Positions 13,511 to 17,493 of a stretch of 17,493 nt of DNA are shown here, piece after piece. Source of the DNA: an uncultured Porphyromonadaceae bacterium (GTDB taxonomy: Bacteria; Bacteroidota; Bacteroidia; Bacteroidales; Muribaculaceae); NCBI GenBank assembly GCA_902475285.1, contig CABRZA010000038.1, positions 1 to 17,493 on the forward strand. Direction: 5' to 3'. Positions within the stretch are counted from its first letter, which is position 1, and each line of letters begins with the position of its first letter. Both the position numbers and the translations under genes were made by a program. The notes below the pieces were generated by a model. That model was not told where the DNA came from and searched no databases. It saw only the letters and a list, made by a program, of their open reading frames with translations.

Positions 13511-14732
13511 TGATGCTGAATATGAATCCGGTCTGGCCGCGGCCGAAGCCAAGGTCGAGACGGACGTTTACTTTTTTCTTGAATTCCCAGCGGTATCCCA
13601 CGCCGTAGTTGGGCAGTATGTGGCCCCAGCGCATGGCGGAGAACTTCGGGAACACCGTGCCCGCACCCACCCAGAGCACCACGCCGTTGCGGCGCCACAC
13701 ATGCTGGCGGAGCTCCACACAGAAGTCGACGGCGCTCTTGTCGCGGTAGCGGCCCTCGTAGTAGCCGCGCATGTTGTAGCTGCCGCCGAGAGTCGACATA
13801 AGGCCCCAGGGCGTGTTGCCGTAGGTGAGGCGCGAGTGCAGCTCCATGGCTATGGTGGCCGAACGCCACAGGGGGTGGTAGTAGGCAAGGGTTAATTCGG
13901 TGAGCGAGAAGGCATATTTGTTGGCCAGGAAGCGGGGGTTGAAGCGTTGGTCGAGGCGGAAGTATATGCCGCGCGAGGCGTTGGTGAGGAAGTCGCGGTT
14001 GTCGTACTGCACGGTGAATCCCACGCCCACGCTGAAAGTGCGGTCGGCCTGGCCGTCCCACAGCCAGGGCTTCTCGAAGTCGCGGCCGTTCACATAGTCG
14101 AATGTTGCCACGGGGCCGAGGTAAAAGCAGCGCGCCAGGCGCCACACATAGCTGGCCTGCGCCTGCGAGATGAGGTATTTGTAGGTCGACTCGTTGTCGT
14201 TGTTGCGGTTGCGCTGGTAGCCTATGCCCCAGAACTTTGAGTTTATCGAGGCGAAGTTCACGTCGTAGTGCAGGCGTGCGCGGTCGAAGGGCATGATGTG
14301 CGTTCCGCGGACGCCGAGCTTGAAGAAGGCCGACGTGGTGGCGTCGAGGTATATGGCCACGTCGGAGGGCGGCGACACGGTGTCGGCGGCGCTGGTGCGG
14401 TATAGCCCCGAGCCAACAAGGCCGATGCCGAACTTGGTGTCGCTCGAATAGTGCGGGCCGCCTATCACGCTGAAATCGAACTTCTTGTTGCGCTTCGGCT
14501 TGTTCGACTCGTTGAAGTAGTCGATAATCTTGGCTATCAGGCCTTTCTTCTTAGGGGCAACGGTGGCGGTATCCAATTCAGGCAATGCGGTAGGGGCGCA
14601 ATCCACCTGCCGGGCAAGGCAACCATCATGCACCACAATGCTATCTGCCGGCACCCCGCGGGGGGATGCCGACGCTGCCATAACCATAAGAGCGGCCGTC
14701 ATAATGCAGATGAATCGAAGATGGAGCAGCAT
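13497..14732 (-). CDS. Omp85/D15-family outer membrane beta-barrel protein
   Basis: 411 residues. A signal peptide (MLLHLRFICIMTAALMVMAASASP) is followed by a short linker and then a barrel from about residue 80 to the end. The Omp85 hallmarks are MRGYYEGRYRD (the RGY/F loop motif) around 335-345 and VRLDLGFG near the end, with a C-terminal aromatic signal FIFSINEAF ending in Phe. No POTRA repeats fit in the roughly 55-residue linker, so this is a POTRA-less barrel of the surface antigen D15 type, not BamA itself. Its cargo is unknown. Start ATG at 14732; a second ATG at 14702 would leave a shorter signal peptide. It heads a two-gene unit with the phosphoethanolamine transferase. The linker contains a 13-base match to the REP-like head (14590-14602). 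Confidence 0.88.
   Translation of the reverse strand: MLLHLRFICIMTAALMVMAASASPRGVPADSIVVHDGCLARQVDCAPTALPELDTATVAPKKKGLIAKIIDYFNESNKPKRNKKFDFSVIGGPHYSSDTKFGIGLVGSGLYRTSAADTVSPPSDVAIYLDATTSAFFKLGVRGTHIMPFDRARLHYDVNFASINSKFWGIGYQRNRNNDNESTYKYLISQAQASYVWRLARCFYLGPVATFDYVNGRDFEKPWLWDGQADRTFSVGVGFTVQYDNRDFLTNASRGIYFRLDQRFNPRFLANKYAFSLTELTLAYYHPLWRSATIAMELHSRLTYGNTPWGLMSTLGGSYNMRGYYEGRYRDKSAVDFCVELRQHVWRRNGVVLWVGAGTVFPKFSAMRWGHILPNYGVGYRWEFKKKVNVRLDLGFGRGQTGFIFSINEAF
14590..14602 (+). repeat. Partial REP-like sequence inside the Omp85 gene
   Basis: GTAGGGGCGCAAT is an exact copy of the first 13 bases of the ATATAT-core element, but the second half of the palindrome is missing. It falls in the linker between signal peptide and barrel (protein CAPTA). 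It could be a decayed insertion or chance. Confidence 0.35.
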
Positions 14733-14745
14733 GTGAAGAATGTCT

Positions 14746-14777
14746 TTTGTATAATTAACAAAAAACTTTTAACTTTG
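14746..14777 (+). promoter_or_regulatory. Bacteroidetes-type promoter for menD-menB
   Basis: TTTG at 14746-14749 and TAACTTTG at 14770-14777 (full TAnnTTTG match) are 20 bases apart. Transcription would begin near 14783-14786, about 30 bases before the menD ATG. Confidence 0.7.
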
Positions 14778-14812
14778 TTACCCCAAACGGCCAAAACTGC
14801 CAACATTGAACC

Positions 14813-16423
14813 ATGACCGACGAACAAAACAGAAACATAGCATACAATATAGCGTGGTATCTCCACAGCTACGAAATCCGCCACGTGGTGGTGTCGCCCG
14901 GCTCGCGCAACGCTGCCATTATCGATGTATTGGCCAATGGGCCATTCTGCTTCAAGCTGCATTATGTTGTCGACGAGCGCCAGGCAGCCTTCACGGCACT
15001 GGGAATTGTCGTGGCCACCCATAGGGCTGTGGCAATGGTGTGCACCTCGGGCAGTGCTATGCTCAACTACGCCCCGGCCCTGGCCGAGGCTTATTACAGC
15101 CGCATACCCTTGGTGGCCATCACCGCCGACCGCCCCGCCGACATCATCGACCAGCGCGACAGCCAGACCATACGCCAGGCCCACGCCCTCGACGCCGTGG
15201 TGCGCCGCAGCGTCGACATTGCCGACGATATGCCTGCCCCCTACGTCCGCCGCCTCATACAGGACGCCATCCGCGCCGCCGATGACGGCATATCAGGCCC
15301 CGTGCACATCAACGTGCGCCTGCACCAGCCAATGGCAGAGCTCCAGGGCGACGCCGGCGAGCCCGTTGTGGTAATACCCCATACTGCCTTCCCCGATCTG
15401 GATGATCTCCGCCGCGATGTACTCTACCGCCTCGGCAACCGTATCCTCATTATTATAGGCGGTATGGACTATAATCATCGTCTTCATGATGTTCTGTGCA
15501 CCCTGCGCGACCAAGCTCCGCAAGCCGACTGCGACGAAAAATTAGGCAACGTCGCCATCGTCGCCGAAGTTGGCTCAAACGTGGGGAAGTGCGCCGACAT
15601 CATGGCAGGCGACTTCGAGACAGCCATCGCCGAGGGCCGACTCAACGACCTGATGCCCGACACCGTCGTCATCATGGGCGGTGCCCTGGTGTCGGCCGGC
15701 ATCAAACGTTGGCTGCGCGAGCTCCCCGAAAGCACGCACGTGGTAAATGTGGGCTACGACGACATCATCGTCGACACCTTCGGGCGGCTCACCGACACGG
15801 TAGAGTGCTTTCCCGACCAGTTCTTCATATGCCTTGCCCACGCTACCCGCCGGAGCGACTACCGCAGCCGCATAGCAGCCCTGCCGCACAACATAGAGCA
15901 TCCGCTGTTCGACGCGCTCCAGACCGCACTCAACTCCGAAGACCTCAACCTCCATCTCTCCAACGGCACCACCGTGCGCCTCGCCGCCGCCATGAAGCTC
16001 CCCAAAGCCCGCGTGTGGTGCAACCGCGGCGTAAGCGGAATCGACGGCAGCACATCCACGGCAGTGGGCACGGCCATCGCGTTCCCCTTCATCACTACCC
16101 TCCTCGTTACCGGCGATATGTCGGCGGCCTACGACATTTCGGCGCTCTCCAATCCCGCCATACCGCCCACGTTCAAGATGATAATCCGCGCCAACGGCGG
16201 CGGCGACATCTTCCGCCGCATCGCCGCCACGCGCCACCTCGACATCGTCGAGCCATACCTCGCCGCAATGCCCCTCTTCCCCATTGCCGAAATAGCACGC
16301 GCCTACGGCTTCGACTTCGCCGAAACCGCCCTCGCCGACGTCACCGCCGACGGCCTCCGCAACTTCATAAACCTTCCCCGAAAAGCAATTCTTCTCGTTA
16401 AAGAAAACAAATATACAGAATGA
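14813..16423 (+). CDS. menD: 2-succinyl-5-enolpyruvyl-6-hydroxy-3-cyclohexene-1-carboxylate synthase MenD
   Basis: ThDP-dependent enzyme of menaquinone synthesis that joins 2-oxoglutarate-derived succinic semialdehyde to isochorismate. 536 residues, full length. The N-terminal pyrimidine-binding domain shows VVSPGSRNAAI (26-36), catalytic glutamate E55 in VVDERQAAF, CTSGSAMLNYAPALAEAYY and ITADRPADIIDQRDSQTIRQ. The C-terminal domain carries NRGVSGIDGSTSTAVGTA and the ThDP-magnesium motif starting at VTGDMSAAYD and ending at RANGGGDIFRR. The start at 14813 is fixed by the promoter at 14746-14777 and the conserved N terminus. The stop overlaps menB by four bases (ATGA), so the two are co-translated. 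Isochorismate synthase (menF), often just upstream in Bacteroides as I recall, is absent; a divergent Omp85 gene is there instead. Confidence 0.97.
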   Translation: MTDEQNRNIAYNIAWYLHSYEIRHVVVSPGSRNAAIIDVLANGPFCFKLHYVVDERQAAFTALGIVVATHRAVAMVCTSGSAMLNYAPALAEAYYSRIPLVAITADRPADIIDQRDSQTIRQAHALDAVVRRSVDIADDMPAPYVRRLIQDAIRAADDGISGPVHINVRLHQPMAELQGDAGEPVVVIPHTAFPDLDDLRRDVLYRLGNRILIIIGGMDYNHRLHDVLCTLRDQAPQADCDEKLGNVAIVAEVGSNVGKCADIMAGDFETAIAEGRLNDLMPDTVVIMGGALVSAGIKRWLRELPESTHVVNVGYDDIIVDTFGRLTDTVECFPDQFFICLAHATRRSDYRSRIAALPHNIEHPLFDALQTALNSEDLNLHLSNGTTVRLAAAMKLPKARVWCNRGVSGIDGSTSTAVGTAIAFPFITTLLVTGDMSAAYDISALSNPAIPPTFKMIIRANGGGDIFRRIAATRHLDIVEPYLAAMPLFPIAEIARAYGFDFAETALADVTADGLRNFINLPRKAILLVKENKYTE

Positions 16424-17241
16424 CACGCAACTGGCTTAAAATCAAAGACTACACCGACATACTCTTCGACTTCTACGACGGCATAGCCCGCATCACTATC
16501 AACCGCCCGGAGGTTTACAACGCCTTCCGCCCCCTCACCAACACCGAAATCCTCGACGCCCTGGCCTACTGCCGCGACCACGCCGAGGTGCGCGTGGTGG
16601 TGCTCACCGGCGCCGGCGACAAGGCCTTCTGCTCGGGCGGCGACCAGCACTACAAGTCGCGCGGCGGCTACCGCGACGCCGACGGCACGCCCCGCCTCAA
16701 CGTGCTCGACATCCACAAGGCCATACGCTCGCTCGTAAAGCCCGTCATAGCCATGGTCAACGGCTACGCCATAGGCGGCGGCAACGTGCTGCAAGTGGTG
16801 TGCGACCTCACCATAGCCTCCTCCAACGCCCGCTTCGGCCAGACGGGCCCCAAGGTGGGCAGCTTCGACGCCGGCTTCGGCTCGAGCTACCTCGCCCGCT
16901 GCGTGGGCCAGAAAAAAGCTCGCGAGATATGGTTCCTCTGCCGCCAGTACACCGCCGACGAGGCCCTCGAAATGGGTATGATAAACAAGGTTGTGCCCTT
17001 CGAACAGCTTGAAGACGAAGTAGTTGAATGGGCGCAGACCATAATCAAGCGCAGCCCCTTCGCCATCCGCATGATAAAGCGCGCCCTCAACGCCGAGCTC
17101 GACGGCCAGCACGGCCTGATGGAGTTCGCCGGCGACGCCACCCTGATGTACTACCTTATGGACGAGGCCCAGGAAGGCGCCCGCGCCTTCCTCGAAAAGC
17201 GCGACCCCGACTTCGACGCCTACCCCCAGTTCCCGGGCTAA
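16420..17241 (+). CDS. menB: 1,4-dihydroxy-2-naphthoyl-CoA synthase MenB
   Basis: Crotonase-fold enzyme that closes the second ring of the naphthoquinone by converting o-succinylbenzoyl-CoA to DHNA-CoA. 273 residues. Seen are INRPEVYNAFRP (27-38), the CoA/oxyanion loop FCSGGDQ (70-76), NGYAIGGGNVLQVVCDL (114-130) and the MenB hallmark GQTGPKVGSFDAGFGSSYLAR (140-160). G143 in QTGPKVG corresponds to the glycine of bicarbonate-dependent (E. coli-type) MenB rather than the aspartate of the mycobacterial type, so use of bicarbonate as catalytic base is inferred. ATG at 16420 overlaps the menD stop by four bases. menC and menE do not appear before the window ends; a repeat array of about 250 bases follows. 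Confidence 0.97.
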   Translation: MTRNWLKIKDYTDILFDFYDGIARITINRPEVYNAFRPLTNTEILDALAYCRDHAEVRVVVLTGAGDKAFCSGGDQHYKSRGGYRDADGTPRLNVLDIHKAIRSLVKPVIAMVNGYAIGGGNVLQVVCDLTIASSNARFGQTGPKVGSFDAGFGSSYLARCVGQKKAREIWFLCRQYTADEALEMGMINKVVPFEQLEDEVVEWAQTIIKRSPFAIRMIKRALNAELDGQHGLMEFAGDATLMYYLMDEAQEGARAFLEKRDPDFDAYPQFPG

Positions 17242-17244
17242 AAA

Positions 17245-17287
17245 GCAGAGGCGCAATACATAGCCCCCGCAAAGCAAAAAGTAACTT
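17245..17287 (+). repeat. REP-like element, degenerate, first of a tandem run
   Basis: Head GCAG (changed from GTAG), then a decayed palindrome containing GCGCAATACAT, then GC, AAAGC and GTAACTT. It begins 3 bases after the menB stop codon. The unit recurs at 17306 with a 61-base period, including the spacer CAACAGCAACGA. Confidence 0.7.
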
Positions 17288-17305
17288 AAAAAACAACAGC
17301 AACGA

Positions 17306-17348
17306 GTAGGGGTGCAATACATTGCGCCCGCAAAGCCAAAAGTAACTT
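17306..17348 (+). repeat. REP-like element, second of a tandem run
   Basis: GTAG head, palindrome GGGTGCAATACATTGCGCCC (two bases off the consensus), then GCAAAGCC and GTAACTT. The spacer to the next copy (AAAAACAACAGCAACGA) is nearly identical to the preceding spacer, so the repeat unit here is about 61-62 bases. Confidence 0.85.
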
Positions 17349-17367
17349 AAAAAAACAACAGCAACGA

Positions 17368-17410
17368 GTAGGGGCGCAATATATTGCGCCCGCTCAGGCG
17401 ATGGTAACTT
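17368..17410 (+). repeat. REP-like element, third of a tandem run
   Basis: GTAG head, exact palindrome GGGCGCAATATATTGCGCCC, then GCTCAGGCGATGGTAACTT. This is the longest-flank copy and links both core types, because CAGGCGATGGT also follows the CCATGG-core element at 914. It faces outward from the copy ending at 17465. Confidence 0.9.
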
Positions 17411-17441
17411 TCTAAACCGTAGCAGTTTGCATTAGAGAGGC

Positions 17442-17465
17442 GGGCGCAATATATTGCGCCCCTAC
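17442..17465 (-). repeat. REP-like element, inverted relative to the tandem run
   Basis: On the minus strand GTAG (17465-17462) is followed by the exact 20-base palindrome. With 17368 it forms an outward-facing pair 98 bases wide, comparable to the 185-base pair at 914-1098. The remaining 28 bases of the window hold nothing I can identify. Confidence 0.88.
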
Positions 17466-17493
17466 TTCGCCGCTGAAAATCAGTGTTTTGCCT

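Noticed and set aside
17245..17465. CRISPR-like array
   Set aside because: The spacers are nearly identical to each other, the repeats are decayed and one copy is inverted; no cas genes are nearby.

Overview
The window reads as an anaerobic, fairly GC-rich member of the Bacteroidales, closest in style to Muribaculaceae-type gut bacteria. This rests on protein families (DUF2520 protein next to a KdsC-type phosphatase, SagB-like nitroreductase, SurA-like lipoprotein, men genes), on promoters of the Bacteroidetes TTTG/TAnnTTTG type, on the absence of strong Shine-Dalgarno sites, and on abundant short intergenic palindromes. No tool was run, so the taxonomic placement is an inference. I see no tRNA, rRNA, CRISPR array, insertion sequence or transposase gene.

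Layout. 1-217: repeats only. 218-2481 (minus): maf and miaB, separated by a composite inverted-repeat element. 2551-6037 (plus): a small one-helix membrane protein, a CoA-transferase of the acetyl-CoA hydrolase family, and a DUF389 membrane protein. 6042-8575 (minus): SagB-like nitroreductase, second nitroreductase, DUF2520 Rossmann protein and KdsC-like phosphatase, the last three tightly packed. 8576-8784: a terminator flanked by heptamer repeats. 8785-11570 (minus): SurA/PpiC-type foldases. 11798-14732 (minus): an Omp85-type outer membrane protein followed by an overlapping phosphoethanolamine transferase. 14813-17241 (plus): menD-menB. 17242-17493: a tandem and inverted array of short palindromic repeats.

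How the genes fit together. About half of the minus-strand genes concern the cell envelope: KdsC-like phosphatase (Kdo for LPS), phosphoethanolamine transferase (lipid A or LPS decoration), an Omp85 barrel and two periplasmic foldase-like proteins. menD-menB belong to menaquinone synthesis for anaerobic respiration, and the CoA-transferase fits acetate/succinate/propionate fermentation. Five gene junctions overlap (1, 1, 4, 14 and 14 bases), which points to translational coupling.

The most notable non-coding signal is a family of about ten short elements. Each has a 4-base head, usually GTAG, followed directly by a 20-base palindrome and a partly shared 3' flank. Three palindrome cores (ATATAT, CCATGG, ATTCAT centres) share this geometry. 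They occur singly, as outward-facing inverted pairs and as a tandem run, which resembles REP/BIME elements mobilised by RAYT enzymes. A second, unrelated family of 7-base-phased repeats (core CTTATAACTCTGACCT) lies directly after the stop codons of three minus-strand genes and around a strong terminator.
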